Source of the DNA: an uncultured Verrucomicrobiota bacterium | GTDB lineage: Bacteria; Verrucomicrobiota; Verrucomicrobiia; Opitutales; Opitutaceae | Direction: 5' to 3' | DNA length: 33,690 bases | NCBI GenBank assembly: GCA_903960515.1 | Contig: CAJCBL010000090.1 | Coordinates: forward strand, 1-33,690 | Part shown: piece by piece, positions 7,399-17,313 of the stretch | Layout of the letters: every line of letters begins with the position of its first letter | Position numbering within the stretch: the first letter of the stretch is position 1 | The notes under the pieces: model-generated | Seen by the model: only the letters and a program-made list of their open reading frames with translations | Database searches by the model: none | What the model was told of the DNA's origin: nothing | Program-made: the position numbers and the translations under genes

Positions 7399-8919
7399 CT
7401 ACTGGCCGCGATGGGCGGCTAGGGAGGCGTCGAGCTGGCGGAACGAGGCGCTGAAATCTCCCTCGAACTCGCCCTTCCAGCCGGGAACGCCCAATTTCTC
7501 GAGACAGTAGAGGTAGCGGGCGAGCAGATCCTCCTTGGAGAGGGGCACGGGCTGGTCGTCGCGCATCGACAGGCCCATGTAGTCGTGTTTGGTGCCTAGG
7601 GCGGCCCAGTAGAGTTGCGCGGCCGGCCCGTAGCATTCGAGGCGCAGGGCGGCGTCGGCGAAGCAGCCGATCTTTTCGCCGAATTTTTCCGGAGGCTTGT
7701 TGGCGAGCCGGTGAAGGACGAGGCGATCGAGCATCGCCCCTACAGAGTGGCCTCGCACCGCGCCGAACTGGGAGTCGTAGAGCGGATTGCAGCGGTAGAT
7801 CTCGGGGGCGATCTGATCCCAGAGCTTGTTGGCGCGCTTAACCTTCTTCTTGGAGTCGAGGCCGTCGCGGGTGACGGTGGAGAAGAAGAGTTCGTAGCGG
7901 GCCCAGGCGGAATTGGGATACGCGGTGAGTACGCCTTGGTAGCAGGCGATGGCTTTGTTGAACTCTCCCTGGTCGTGCAGGGCGATGCCTCGCTCCATCT
8001 CGGCGGTGAGCTGGCGGCGGAAGGGCCCGATGCGCGCTGCCAGTTCGTTGAGGATCTGGCGGCCTAGAGGGCCGTCGCGGCTGAAGCTGAGCACCAGGCT
8101 GAGTTGCGTGCTGGCCTGATCGATCTCGCCGGCGGCGGTGTGGAGTACCGCCGGAAGCGCGGAGATGAGCGGATCGCCCGGCGCTGTTTCCATTAGTCCA
8201 CGCCAGAAGTCGGCCCGACGGAAGGTGAGTTGCTCGACGGCGATCGGGGTGTCGGGGGCCAAGGCGGCCAGCGCGCTGCCGGTGGCAACCACTCCGGTGA
8301 ACTGCGGGTCGACGTTGGCGGCGTGATGGGCGAGCAAAGGGAGGGCTTGAGTGCGGGCCCAAGCACGCAGTTCGCGGTACTGGGTGGGGAGATCGGCTGC
8401 GATGAAACGGTTGAGCGCGGCCTCATCGGGAGGGAGCAGACGGGGGGTGAACGCGGCGGCTTCGGCGAGGGGGTTGTCGGTATTGCCTGGAGTCTGTACT
8501 CGCACGCACACCTGACAGAGCGGTGGTCGGTGGTCGGGCAGGGCCGCTAGGCGTGCGCCAAGCGCGGTAACAAAGGTTCCGTTGAGGGGAGGGTTGCCGG
8601 CGATCTCGAAGGAGGGAGGGGCGTAGGGCCGCAGACTGATCTGCACGAGCAGGTCGGGGTGGCTCGGCTCGGCGGCTACAGCGGCGTCGCAGACTGCGAG
8701 TACGGGTTTGAGCCAGGCGGCGAGGGTGGCCGGGGACGGGTAATTCTCACGCAATACCGCCTCGGGCGTGACGAAGACGACAGAAAGCGGTTCGAGGGCC
8801 AGCACTGCTGCTGCTGCGGATACAGGAGCTCCCGGTGTGGCCGAGCCCGAGGCAGCGCGGGAACTGGTGCACAGGACCAGGGGGATGAGCAGGCAGCGCA
8901 GCAGTTGGCCGAAAGGCAT
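7399..8919 (-). CDS. Exported TPR-containing protein of unknown function
   Basis: The 506-residue protein opens with a signal peptide (MPFGQLLRCLLIPLVLCTSSRAASG) from the ATG at 8919. A longer frame to 9054 adds arginine-rich residues and was rejected. At about residues 310-340 there is one good TPR-like helix pair (MERGIALHDQGEFNKAIACYQGVLTAYPNSAWARYELFF). The C-terminal third is rich in conserved-looking aromatic residues (YGPAAQLYWAALGTKHDYMGLSMRD), a pattern seen in large exported proteins of this phylum, but I cannot assign a function. It lies downstream of mnmA on the same strand, about 170 bp away, and may be cotranscribed with it. Near 8521-8541 the gene contains three copies of a 7-bp unit encoding the DHRPP region. 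Confidence 0.72.
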   Translation of the reverse strand: MPFGQLLRCLLIPLVLCTSSRAASGSATPGAPVSAAAAVLALEPLSVVFVTPEAVLRENYPSPATLAAWLKPVLAVCDAAVAAEPSHPDLLVQISLRPYAPPSFEIAGNPPLNGTFVTALGARLAALPDHRPPLCQVCVRVQTPGNTDNPLAEAAAFTPRLLPPDEAALNRFIAADLPTQYRELRAWARTQALPLLAHHAANVDPQFTGVVATGSALAALAPDTPIAVEQLTFRRADFWRGLMETAPGDPLISALPAVLHTAAGEIDQASTQLSLVLSFSRDGPLGRQILNELAARIGPFRRQLTAEMERGIALHDQGEFNKAIACYQGVLTAYPNSAWARYELFFSTVTRDGLDSKKKVKRANKLWDQIAPEIYRCNPLYDSQFGAVRGHSVGAMLDRLVLHRLANKPPEKFGEKIGCFADAALRLECYGPAAQLYWAALGTKHDYMGLSMRDDQPVPLSKEDLLARYLYCLEKLGVPGWKGEFEGDFSASFRQLDASLAAHRGQ

Positions 8920-9059
8920 GGCGAGAGTGAGAGGCAGGCGGCGCGCGCGGGCAAGCGTGGCGGACGGTGGGCGGTGGAGGGGGGATTTGTCCGACAGGTC
9001 TGACCTGTGATCCCCGGCAGATGCTAGCGGCTGCCAGGGGCCGGTAGATAGCATTCACG

Positions 9060-9091
9060 CTTCACTCCCTCACTCCTTTACTCCCTTCACA
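9060..9091. repeat. 8-bp-period tandem tract overlapping the mnmA stop
   Basis: Four units of 8 bp (CTTCACTC, CCTCACTC, CTTTACTC, CCTTCACA) run into the end of mnmA, whose stop is at 9087-9089. The tract resembles the 7-bp-period tracts elsewhere in the window but has a different period. Confidence 0.65.
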
Positions 9092-10367
9092 CATACACTC
9101 CGCCGCCGAGCAGCCGCTCGCCGTCGTGGAGGGCGAGGATCTGCCCGGGGGCGAGACCGCGTTGCGGTTCGCGGAAGGTGATAAGCGCGGTGCCGTTGGG
9201 CTGCGGCTCGAAGCGCAGGGCGACCCGCGGATCGCGGTAGCGTACCCGGCCCTCCAGATCGGCAGCAGTCGTGATGGGTTCTCCGATCCAACTGAGTGCA
9301 TGCACCTGCACGGTGGTGGTATGCAGCCCGGGGGCCTGCGGCTCATCAAAGGCGACCAGGAGCGCGTGGTCGCCGGCGCGCTTGCCGACTACGACATAGG
9401 CCTTGTTTTCGGTGTTGGAGGGAATGCCGATGCCCTTGCGCTGGCCGAGGGTGAAAAGGTGGAGACCGCGATGCTCGCCAAGTATTCTACCATCGGTGGC
9501 ACGGATGATCGGGCCGGGGGCGTCGGGCACATAGGCGCGCAGGAAGTCCTGCATGCGCACCTGGCCGATGAAGCAGATGCCCTGGCTGTCCTTCTTGGCG
9601 GAATTGGGCAGGCCGGCGGCGGCTGCCAGCGAGCGGACCTCGGGTTTGGTAAGCTCGCCCAGCGGGAAGCGTGCGGCGGCGAGTTGTTCCTGCGCGAGGA
9701 GGGACAGAAAGTAGGATTGGTCCTTGTTCTTGTCGGCTCCCTCGTGGAGTTGGAAATTGCGGACTGCGGATTGAGGAGTGCGGATTGGTCCGGAGAAGTC
9801 CTGCGGACTGTGGGCTGAAGGCTGAAGGCTGAAAGCGGATGACTGAGGGCCGTGGACTGTAGACGGTGGACTGTGGCCGGCGCCAACGGTGGTCGCTACG
9901 GATGGTCCGCACGCAAGGTCTGCCTCTGCCTCAGGCGCTGCGGCGAAAGCGCTTCCGCTACAGGGAAGAGCAGGCGTGAATTCGATGCGTCGGGCGTAAT
10001 GGCCGGTGGCGACGGCGTCGAAACCGTGGTCGCGGGCCCATTGGAGGAACACTCCGAACTTGATCTCGCGGTTGCACATCACGTCGGGATTGGGCGTGAG
10101 GCCGCGGCGGTAGCCGTCGAGCAGGTAGTCGACGATACGCGACCGATACTCGTGCATGAGGTTGACGACGCGAAACTCGATCCCGAGGCGCTCGGCGCTG
10201 GCGCGGGCATCGTCGATGTCCTGCTGCCAAGGGCATTCGCCTACGAGGTTGTCCTCGTTGATCCAGTTTTTCATGTACGCGCCCACGAGTTCGTGGCCGG
10301 CGCGCTGTTCGAGCAGGGCGGCCACGGAGCTGTCGACTCCTCCGGACATGGCGACGAGGACGCGCAT
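9087..10367 (-). CDS. mnmA: tRNA-specific 2-thiouridylase MnmA with a large internal insertion
   Basis: MnmA uses ATP and a persulfide donor to thiolate U34 of tRNA Lys, Glu and Gln in the cytoplasm. The PP-loop SGGVDSS is at residues 8-14, the catalytic cysteines are C98 ([13 protein letters not shown]) and C265 (SQGICFIGQ), and the [10 protein letters not shown] motif starts at residue 212. The protein is 426 residues against roughly 360-370 in E. coli. The excess lies between [11 protein letters not shown] (ending near 130) and [10 protein letters not shown] (near 208), where the family normally has a dozen residues. The insert at about 9744-9978 consists of a 7-bp repeat tract and a REP-like palindrome, read in frame as Ser/Pro/Gln-rich sequence. 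All catalytic parts are intact, so it is probably functional. The ATG at 10367 starts at [10 protein letters not shown] and is preceded by a perfect 12-bp palindrome (10371-10382) but no ribosome site. Confidence 0.95.
   Translation of the reverse strand: MRVLVAMSGGVDSSVAALLEQRAGHELVGAYMKNWINEDNLVGECPWQQDIDDARASAERLGIEFRVVNLMHEYRSRIVDYLLDGYRRGLTPNPDVMCNREIKFGVFLQWARDHGFDAVATGHYARRIEFTPALPCSGSAFAAAPEAEADLACGPSVATTVGAGHSPPSTVHGPQSSAFSLQPSAHSPQDFSGPIRTPQSAVRNFQLHEGADKNKDQSYFLSLLAQEQLAAARFPLGELTKPEVRSLAAAAGLPNSAKKDSQGICFIGQVRMQDFLRAYVPDAPGPIIRATDGRILGEHRGLHLFTLGQRKGIGIPSNTENKAYVVVGKRAGDHALLVAFDEPQAPGLHTTTVQVHALSWIGEPITTAADLEGRVRYRDPRVALRFEPQPNGTALITFREPQRGLAPGQILALHDGERLLGGGVYV
9756..9876. repeat. 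Heptamer tandem tract inside mnmA
   Basis: Two blocks keep an exact 7-bp period. The first, from 9756, uses units such as ATTGCGG and ACTGCGG. The second, 9800-9876, has eleven consecutive units such as CCTGCGG, ACTGTGG, GCTGAAG and ACTGTAG. The blocks are offset by 2 bp. The reading frame of mnmA stays open through the whole tract and encodes about residues 165-204. Confidence 0.9.
9941..9961. repeat. REP-like palindrome with GTAG foot inside mnmA
   Basis: On the minus strand it reads GTAG followed by a near-perfect 16-bp palindrome centred on AAGCGCTT (GCG G AAGCGCTT T CGC). It lies in the same insertion as the heptamer tract and is read in frame. Confidence 0.6.
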
Positions 10368-10755
10368 GGTGTGTGCGCACACGCTGGAAACGCCCCGCCG
10401 CGAGTCCAGCGCCGAAGCGCTGCTGGCTCTCGGCGCGAGGGGAAAGCGCCGCGGCGAATCCCGGTCTTTTGGCTCGGGCGTCCTCGGTGCGCGGAGTCGG
10501 TCCGGTCCGGACGCGAGGTGCGCCCCTACAATCGGACTGCATGGCCAACGCCTGCGCGGACACCGGCGAGCTCCGCGGTCTGGCGAAGGTGGTTACGCAG
10601 TGCGGCGCCGCCGGCGTATGAAGCGGGGGGCGCAGGATAGTCGGAAAGACAAGAGCAGGATGGCTGAGGCTGGTATTGGATCAGCGGAGGGCGGGGTACG
10701 CCCGCCAGGAAATTTCTGTTGAGCGAGACGCGCCGGGCGGAAAGCATCGGCCCAC
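10368..10755. other. 388-bp divergent spacer between mnmA and the pullulanase gene
   Basis: The spacer starts with the palindrome GTGTGCGCACAC (10371-10382) just upstream of mnmA. It contains a REP-like half-site with foot GTAGG at 10513-10529, whose flank is shared with 7281-7297, and a GGCGGGG/GCCCGCC hairpin near 10688-10705. It must contain promoters for both flanking genes, but I cannot place them with confidence. No gene is seen. Confidence 0.55.
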
Positions 10756-13197
10756 ATGAGCTCGCGCCGCACGCCGATCGCCCAAGCTTGGTTGGAAACT
10801 CCGGACTCGGGAGTGATCGAACTTACCCGCGACTGGTTTGGCAAAGCGCCGCCGCCCATCTTCCTCGGTGCCCCGCCGCGCCCATTCCGTGTGCTGCGGC
10901 CGATCCCCGGGGTGTTCTTCGCTGAGGAGAGCGGTTTTTTCGTGAGCAACCGTCAGGAAATCTGGTTTCTGCTGGAGGCGGAGCGTTACCCGTGGCTGAA
11001 AGCGAAAACCACCCAGATCTATGTGGCCGGCGACTTCAATGGTTGGAGCCACGCCGTGGGGCGAGCGGAGTGGGAGCTGAAGCTGGAGGATTTCGGCGGG
11101 CAGCAGGTATTCATTCTGCGAAAACCGGCGGGCAGTTTCTTGGCGCAGGCCCACCAGAGGTTCAAATTCGTGACCGGCGAACAACATTGGCTCGATGTGC
11201 CGTTTACGGCGCCCAACGCGGTGCGCGACGAGTCGGGGAACTCCAATTACTCGATCGACCCCGATCGCACCGGTCAGCATCGCTTCTTCTTCGAGACGGT
11301 GGCCCCGCTGGAGCTTTCGGAGAACATCGTGGTGCTCTGGAGCGACGTGGATGGTGAGCAGAAAGTGCCGCTGCGCCCCGACGGGTTCTTCTTCAAGATC
11401 CACTCCAACGCCGAGTTGGGTGCGCTTGTGGAGGAGGAGGAGACGGTGTTCCGGCTGTTCGCTCCGCGGGCGCGGCGGGTACGCTTGAAATTGCAGCAGG
11501 AGCTGGAGCCGGTGGAGGAGCCTACGGTTTTCCCTTTGGCGCGCACGAAGGACGGAGTGTGGGAGGTGCGGCTCAACCGCAATCTGCACGGCTGGTTCTA
11601 CTGGTTTGTGGTCGAGGGGCCGGCCAACGCCTTCGGGCATTTCGACCGGCAGTTCCAGCTGGTCGACCCATACGCGAAGGCCGTGGTGGGCCGGCTGGGA
11701 CCGGGTGTGGTGTTGGCCGATACTGCATTCCCCCCTCCCAAAGTCCCCTTCAGCACGCCGCAGTGGCAGGATCTGGTCATCGCCGAGGCGCATGTCCGGG
11801 ATTTGGTGGCGCAGGCACCGCTGCCCTTGAGCGCAGAGGAGCGCCACGGGTTCGCCGGGCTCACGCAATGGGTGAGCAGTCCCGATTTCTACCTCAAGCG
11901 GCTCGGGGTGAACGCGGTGGAGCTGCAGCCGGTGCAGGAGTTCGACAATCGCACCACCGGGGAATACCACTGGGGCTACATGCCGGTGAACTGGTTCGCG
12001 CCCTCCAGCGCCTATGCCAGCAATCCGGCGAAGGCCTCCCAAGTGGCCGAGTTTCGCGACTTGGTGGACGCCTTCCATAGGCAGGGAATCGCGGTGATTT
12101 TGGATGTGGTTTACAACCACCAGGGCGAGCCCTCGCACCTGATGTTTGTAGACAAGCACTACTACTTCGAGGATGGCCGCGACGGCTCGCTCACCAACTG
12201 GAGCGGTTGCGGCAACGACTTTCGCGCCTCCTCGGCGATGGCGCTGCGCCTGATCATCGACAGTTGTGCGCATCTGATCCGCGCCTACGGCGTGGACGGC
12301 TTCCGCTTCGACCTGGCCGAGCTCATCGGCCTGGAGCCGCTCAAGCGCATCGAGACGGCGCTCAAGAAGGTGAAGCCCGACGTGATCCTCATCGCCGAGC
12401 CGTGGAGTTTCCGCGGGCATCTGGCCGGAGCACTGGCCGAAACCGGCTGGACGTCGTGGAACGACGGCTACCGCAAGTTCCTCCCCTCCTACGTGCGCGG
12501 CGAGGGGGCGAGGGAGGGCTTCGAGTATTTCCTCAAGGGCTCGCCGTGGTACTTCGCCAAGTGGCCGGCTCAGACGGTCAACTACACCGAGTCCCACGAC
12601 GACCGCACGTGGATGGATGTGATCACCGAGAACGCCGACGGCAACGGCCACAACCCCACCGCCAACGACCGGCGCCGCACCCACCTGATGTGCGCCGTGC
12701 TCATGAGCTCCGTGGGTATCCCGATGTTGGCGGCAGGACAGGATTTCCTGCGCGCCAAGCAGGGAGTGACCAACACTTACCTGCGCGGCGATCTCAACGC
12801 GCTGGAATACCGCCGTATCTTCCGTTTCCCGACCACGTTCCGCTACTTTGCCGACTGGATCCGCTTCCGCAGGTCGGAGCGCGGGCGCCTGCTGCGGCTG
12901 TTCACCCGCCCCAGCGAGGAGTTCTTCCAGTTCTCCTTCGCGCGCGACTGCACTGCAGCGGCGGTGGTCTACAACGCCGATCTCTCGCAGGGGAGTTCGC
13001 GGCTGCTGCTCGCCTTCAACCCGCACCTACACGAGGTGGCGATTCCAGTGAGCACCTTCCCCAAGGCGCAGTGGCGGCAGGTGGCCAACCACGAGCATTT
13101 TCTGGCGAGCCACGACTACGAGCCCGCGTTGCCTCTCGACGGCGAGCTCTACCTGCCCCCGCTCGGCTGCGCGATGTGGGAGGCCGATGGGGAGTAG
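10756..13197 (+). CDS. GH13 alpha-glucan debranching enzyme (pullulanase/isoamylase type)
   Basis: The 813-residue protein cleaves alpha-1,6 branches in glycogen, starch or pullulan by family. N-terminal beta domains include TTQIYVAGDFNGW (about residues 92-104), the signature of carbohydrate-binding module 48. The YHWGYMP motif at 404-410 corresponds to the YNWGY signature of type I pullulanases. Catalytic GH13 motifs follow: D450 in VILDVVYNH, nucleophile D519 in GVDGFRFDLAE, acid/base E548 in ILIAEPW, and the third acid D615 in YTESHDD. No signal peptide is present, so the enzyme is probably cytoplasmic and works in glycogen turnover. The start MSSRRTPIAQAWLE has no ribosome site. The gene stands alone, followed by heptamer and REP repeats and then the glycolytic genes. 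Pullulanase versus isoamylase specificity cannot be settled by reading. Confidence 0.88.
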   Translation: MSSRRTPIAQAWLETPDSGVIELTRDWFGKAPPPIFLGAPPRPFRVLRPIPGVFFAEESGFFVSNRQEIWFLLEAERYPWLKAKTTQIYVAGDFNGWSHAVGRAEWELKLEDFGGQQVFILRKPAGSFLAQAHQRFKFVTGEQHWLDVPFTAPNAVRDESGNSNYSIDPDRTGQHRFFFETVAPLELSENIVVLWSDVDGEQKVPLRPDGFFFKIHSNAELGALVEEEETVFRLFAPRARRVRLKLQQELEPVEEPTVFPLARTKDGVWEVRLNRNLHGWFYWFVVEGPANAFGHFDRQFQLVDPYAKAVVGRLGPGVVLADTAFPPPKVPFSTPQWQDLVIAEAHVRDLVAQAPLPLSAEERHGFAGLTQWVSSPDFYLKRLGVNAVELQPVQEFDNRTTGEYHWGYMPVNWFAPSSAYASNPAKASQVAEFRDLVDAFHRQGIAVILDVVYNHQGEPSHLMFVDKHYYFEDGRDGSLTNWSGCGNDFRASSAMALRLIIDSCAHLIRAYGVDGFRFDLAELIGLEPLKRIETALKKVKPDVILIAEPWSFRGHLAGALAETGWTSWNDGYRKFLPSYVRGEGAREGFEYFLKGSPWYFAKWPAQTVNYTESHDDRTWMDVITENADGNGHNPTANDRRRTHLMCAVLMSSVGIPMLAAGQDFLRAKQGVTNTYLRGDLNALEYRRIFRFPTTFRYFADWIRFRRSERGRLLRLFTRPSEEFFQFSFARDCTAAAVVYNADLSQGSSRLLLAFNPHLHEVAIPVSTFPKAQWRQVANHEHFLASHDYEPALPLDGELYLPPLGCAMWEADGE

Positions 13198-13203
13198 GCC
13201 GGC

Positions 13204-13252
13204 GATTTCGGATTTCCGATTTTTGATTGCCGATTTGCGATTGGCAATTGGC
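13204..13252. repeat. Heptamer tract after the pullulanase gene
   Basis: Seven consecutive 7-bp units follow the stop codon within 10 bp: GATTTCG, GATTTCC, GATTTTT, GATTGCC, GATTTGC, GATTGGC, AATTGGC. The consensus GATTNNC is the rotated GGAYTGC unit found inside mnmA and metH. Confidence 0.9.
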
Positions 13253-13289
13253 GGAGGGGGCCGCGGACCGGCGGCAGCGCGTTTGGGCT

Positions 13290-13391
13290 GTAGGTCCGGT
13301 CTCTGACCGGATCGATGGGACGGCTGATGCTCCTCGTGAGCGGAGGTGAGCCACAAGCGAGAGTATGGAACCGGTCGGAGACCGGTCCTAC
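13290..13391. repeat. Inverted pair of REP-like elements, family b
   Basis: The left copy GTAGGTCCGGTCTCTGACC begins at 13290. The right copy, 13367-13391, is its near-perfect inverse and ends in CCTAC, so both show the GTAGG foot on opposite strands around about 55 bp. Each copy also contains its own CCGGTC/GACCGG hairpin. This paired inverted layout is typical of REP doublets. The remainder of the 447-bp spacer to gap (13392-13633) holds no gene I can see. Confidence 0.75.
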
Positions 13392-13626
13392 TCGGCAAGC
13401 GTGGTTGCACCTAAAGTACTGTTTGCGCGGTTTCGCCCCGCTTGCCCATGCATTCGGCTCATCTCCGCACGTATTGGCCGGCTTGGCGCATTTTTTGGCC
13501 GGCCCATCATCCCACTTGCCAAGCGCAGCCTTGTCCGGTGTCCTGCCCGGCTCCGGTGCGTGTGTGCAGCGGCGATAAAAGCCGAAGCGGACGCCTGCCG
13601 ATTCCCAATTCCATCCAGTAAGCTAA

Positions 13627-14691
<1,065 letters not shown>

Positions 14692-14715
14692 TACGCGCCT
14701 CCCGGCGCTAGCGAT

Positions 14716-14889
14716 GAAGGCAGAAGGCAGAATGCAGAAGGTCCGATCTCGGGCCTCTGCATCGGTCTTCTGCCTTCTTTGTATCTGAGTTCTGTACTCT
14801 GCATTCAGTTCAGCATTCTACATTCTGCGTTCAGACTTCTTCCTAGGTCCGCCGTCTACCCGCTCCCCGCTACTCGCTACTCACTACTT
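14716..14889. repeat. Heptamer arrays in the gap-pgk spacer, in inverted orientation
   Basis: The left array, 14716-14743, has units GAAGGCA, GAAGGCA, GAATGCA, GAAGGTC. The right array, 14784-14844, has TCTGAGT, TCTGTAC, TCTGCAT, a shortened unit, TCAGCAT, TCTACAT, TCTGCGT, TCAGACT. The right array read in reverse is the same repeat type as the left. The decamer GAAGGCAGAA also has an exact inverse, TTCTGCCTTC, at 14768-14777, so the transcript can fold into a long hairpin. A third array, 14858-14885 (ACCCGCT, CCCCGCT, ACTCGCT, ACTCACT), runs to within 12 bp of the pgk start, leaving no room for a normal ribosome site. Confidence 0.88.
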
Positions 14890-14897
14890 TCCTCGTC

Positions 14898-16142
14898 ATG
14901 GCTAAATTCAAATCCATCCGCGACCTCGATCTCGCCGGCAAGCGCGTCTTCATCCGCGTAGACTTCAACGTCCCGCAGGACAAGGCCACCGGTGCCATCA
15001 CCAACAACGCGCGTATCGTCGCCGCACTGCCCACGATCAAGTTCGCCCTAGAGAAGGGTGCCTCGGTTGTGCTCGCCAGCCACCTCGGCCGCCCGGACGG
15101 CAAGGTCATCGCCAAGTTCTCCCTCCAGCCGATCGCCGACGAGCTCGCCAAGCTGCTCGGAAAACCGGTGACGTTCCTGCCCGACTGCGTGGGCGCCGCC
15201 ACCGAAGCCGCCTGCGCCGCGCTCAAGCCCGGCCAGATCGTGCTGCTGGAAAACCTCCGCTTCCACATCGAGGAAGAGGGCAAGGTGAAGCTCGAAGACG
15301 GCACATCGATCAAGGCCGACAAGGCCGCCGTGGAAGCCTTCCGCGCCTCGCTCACCAAGCTCGCCGACGTCTACGTAAACGACGCCTTCGGCACCGCCCA
15401 CCGCGCGCACTCCTCGATGGTCGGTCTCTCGCTCGCCCAGAAGGGCGCCGGCTTCCTCATGGAGGCCGAGCTCGTCGCCTTCGCCAAGGTCATTGATAAT
15501 CCGGCACGCCCGTTGCTGGCCATCCTCGGCGGCGCGAAGATCTCCGACAAGATTCCGCTCATCAGCAACCTGCTCGACAAGGCCAACGCCATCATCATCG
15601 GCGGCGGCATGGCCTTCACCTTCAAGAAGGTGGTCGAGGGCGTCGAGATCGGCTCCAGCCTCTTCGATGCTGAGGGCGCCAAGATCGTCGCCGAGCTCGT
15701 AGCCAAGGCCAAGGCCAAGGGCGTGAAGCTCGTATTCCCGGTCGACTACATCGCTGCCGACAAGTTCGCCCCCGACGCCAACACCCAGCTCGTAGACGAC
15801 AAGAGCGGTATCCCCGCCGGTTGGATGGGCCTGGATGTAGGTCCCAAGTCGATCGAGCTCTTCCGCGAGACGATCCTCTCCTCCAAGACGATCATCTGGA
15901 ACGGCCCCGCCGGCGTGTTCGAGTTCGACAAGTTCCTGGCCGGCACCAAGGCGCAGGCCGAGGCCGTAGCCGAGGCCACCAAGCTCGGTGCGGTCACCGT
16001 CATCGGTGGTGGCGATACCGCTACCGCCGCCAAGAAGTTCAAGATCGTCGACAAGGTCACCCATTGCTCGACCGGCGGCGGCGCCAGTCTCGAACTGCTC
16101 GAAGGCAAGATCCTCCCCGGAGTCGCGGCCCTCGAAGTCTGA
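14898..16142 (+). CDS. pgk: Phosphoglycerate kinase
   Basis: The 414-residue enzyme transfers phosphate from 1,3-bisphosphoglycerate to ADP. Substrate-binding motifs [11 protein letters not shown] (residues 16-26) and [10 protein letters not shown] are in the N-domain. The central [18 protein letters not shown] block and the nucleotide-domain motifs [31 protein letters not shown] and [12 protein letters not shown] are all intact. Length is normal. The ATG at 14898 starts [17 protein letters not shown], matching family N-termini, though no Shine-Dalgarno motif precedes it; the upstream 30 bp are heptamer repeat. It lies between gap and tpiA, probably on a shared transcript. Confidence 0.98.
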   Translation: MAKFKSIRDLDLAGKRVFIRVDFNVPQDKATGAITNNARIVAALPTIKFALEKGASVVLASHLGRPDGKVIAKFSLQPIADELAKLLGKPVTFLPDCVGAATEAACAALKPGQIVLLENLRFHIEEEGKVKLEDGTSIKADKAAVEAFRASLTKLADVYVNDAFGTAHRAHSSMVGLSLAQKGAGFLMEAELVAFAKVIDNPARPLLAILGGAKISDKIPLISNLLDKANAIIIGGGMAFTFKKVVEGVEIGSSLFDAEGAKIVAELVAKAKAKGVKLVFPVDYIAADKFAPDANTQLVDDKSGIPAGWMGLDVGPKSIELFRETILSSKTIIWNGPAGVFEFDKFLAGTKAQAEAVAEATKLGAVTVIGGGDTATAAKKFKIVDKVTHCSTGGGASLELLEGKILPGVAALEV

Positions 16143-16151
16143 GTACCCGAG

Positions 16152-16250
16152 GTGATAGGTCATGGGTTATGGGTGAGGGGAACTAGCCTCTAAACCAGAA
16201 CCCCGTCGCCTATTGCCCATGACCCATTTCCTATAACCCATCACCAATAC
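16152..16250. repeat. Inverted heptamer arrays in the pgk-tpiA spacer
   Basis: The left array from about 16153 reads TGATAGG, TCATGGG, TTATGGG, TGAGGGG. The right array, 16209-16250, reads CCTATTG, CCCATGA, CCCATTT, CCTATAA, CCCATCA, CCAATAC. In reverse complement it is the same repeat (TGATGGG, TTATAGG, AAATGGG, TCATGGG). The two would pair over roughly 25-30 bp in the mRNA. The right array ends 5 bp before the tpiA ATG. Confidence 0.88.
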
Positions 16251-16255
16251 CTCTT

Positions 16256-17023
16256 ATGGCCCGTAAAATCCTCATCGCTGGTAACTGGAAAATGAACAAG
16301 ACGGCCTCCGAAGGCGCCGACCTGGCCAAGGCCATCGTCGTTGCCGCCGGCAAGTCCACCGCCGTCGAGATCGTTGTCTGCCCGCCCTTCACCGCCCTCG
16401 AGTCGGTCTCCAAGATCCTCGAAGGCTCCGATATCAAGCTCGGCGCGCAAAACATGCACGCTGCCGCCTCCGGCGCCTTCACCGGCGAGACCTCCGCGGG
16501 CATGCTCCGCTCGCTCTTCTGCTCGTACGTGATCCTCGGTCACAGCGAGCGCCGTACCTACTTCGGGGAGACCGATGCGATCGTGAACCAGAAGGTTCTC
16601 GCCGCCCTCAAGTCCCAGCTCAAGCCCATCCTCTGCGTCGGCGAGACCCTCGCCGAGCGCGAAGGCGGCAAGGCCTTCGACGTTGTGCGCACCCAGACCA
16701 TCGCCGGCCTGGAAGGTGTCACCAAGGAGCAGGTGGTCGACCTCGTGATCGCCTACGAGCCCGTGTGGGCCATCGGCACCGGCAAGGTCGCCACGACCGC
16801 GCAGGCGCAGGAAGTCCACGGATTCATCCGCAAGCTGCTCATCGAGAAGTTCGGCGAGGCGGCCCAGCGCGTGCGTATCCTTTACGGCGGTTCGATGAAG
16901 CCCGACAACGCCCCCGAGTTGCTCGCGCAGCCCGATATCGACGGTGGCTTGATCGGTGGCGCGGCCCTCCAGGCCCCGTCGTTCCTCGACCTCGTGAAGG
17001 CCGGCGCTACCGCCAAGGCCTGA
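16256..17023 (+). CDS. tpiA: Triosephosphate isomerase
   Basis: The 255-residue TIM barrel interconverts dihydroxyacetone phosphate and glyceraldehyde 3-phosphate. Active-site residues are visible: N10 and K12 in AGNWKMN, H96 in LGHSERR, and E168 in AYEPVWAIGTGKVAT. The phosphate-gripping loop follows E168, with YGGSMKPDNAPEL and DGGLIGGAAL downstream. Length is normal. The start has no ribosome motif, because the heptamer array occupies the leader, so translation may rely on leader structure or an SD-independent route. The gene ends the glycolytic run and is followed within 25 bp by a strong terminator. Confidence 0.98.
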   Translation: MARKILIAGNWKMNKTASEGADLAKAIVVAAGKSTAVEIVVCPPFTALESVSKILEGSDIKLGAQNMHAAASGAFTGETSAGMLRSLFCSYVILGHSERRTYFGETDAIVNQKVLAALKSQLKPILCVGETLAEREGGKAFDVVRTQTIAGLEGVTKEQVVDLVIAYEPVWAIGTGKVATTAQAQEVHGFIRKLLIEKFGEAAQRVRILYGGSMKPDNAPELLAQPDIDGGLIGGAALQAPSFLDLVKAGATAKA

Positions 17024-17044
17024 GCCGAAGTTTGGTAAGCATTC

Positions 17045-17080
17045 AGCCGCGGCGCCGAACACTCGGCCCGCGGCTTTTTT
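17045..17080 (+). terminator. Intrinsic terminator after tpiA
   Basis: A perfect 8-bp stem, AGCCGCGG with CCGCGGCT, closes a loop of about 15 nt and is followed by TTTTT. It sits 22 bp after the tpiA stop and closes the gap-pgk-tpiA unit. Confidence 0.93.
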
Positions 17081-17278
17081 GTCGGCGTTGGGCTGGCCCA
17101 GATCGTGTTGTGGCAGTCCGCCGATACGCAGCTGCGAGCGCCGAGAATGCGGGCCTACTGTGGGAGGTGCCTGTCCCGCTCCGCCAGTCATGCGGGCGTT
17201 CCGGGCCAGTTCTCCTTGTCGTCGTCAGTGAATCGATGCCCGAGTCCGAAATCTCATTGCCCAGAGACGACCCCGGGC

Positions 17279-17313
17279 TCCACTGTGCATTGGATACTCA
17301 GCATTGTGAATCC
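17279..17313. repeat. Weak heptamer tract spanning the DUF2157 start
   Basis: Five 7-bp units can be drawn: TCCACTG, TGCATTG, GATACTC, AGCATTG, TGAATCC. The period is less regular than in the other tracts. The chosen GTG start at 17306 lies inside it. Confidence 0.55.

Noticed and set aside
10681-13026. 781-codon open frame on the minus strand
   Set aside because: It is antisense to the pullulanase gene, whose GH13 motifs are all in the plus frame. Strong G/C third-position bias keeps the opposite frame open.
15048-16163. 371-codon minus-strand frame
   Set aside because: It is a shadow of pgk. The Gly/Glu/Asp-rich sequence has no family.
14716-16250. CRISPR-like array between the glycolytic genes
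   Set aside because: Units are 7 bp without spacers and drift in sequence; no cas gene is near.
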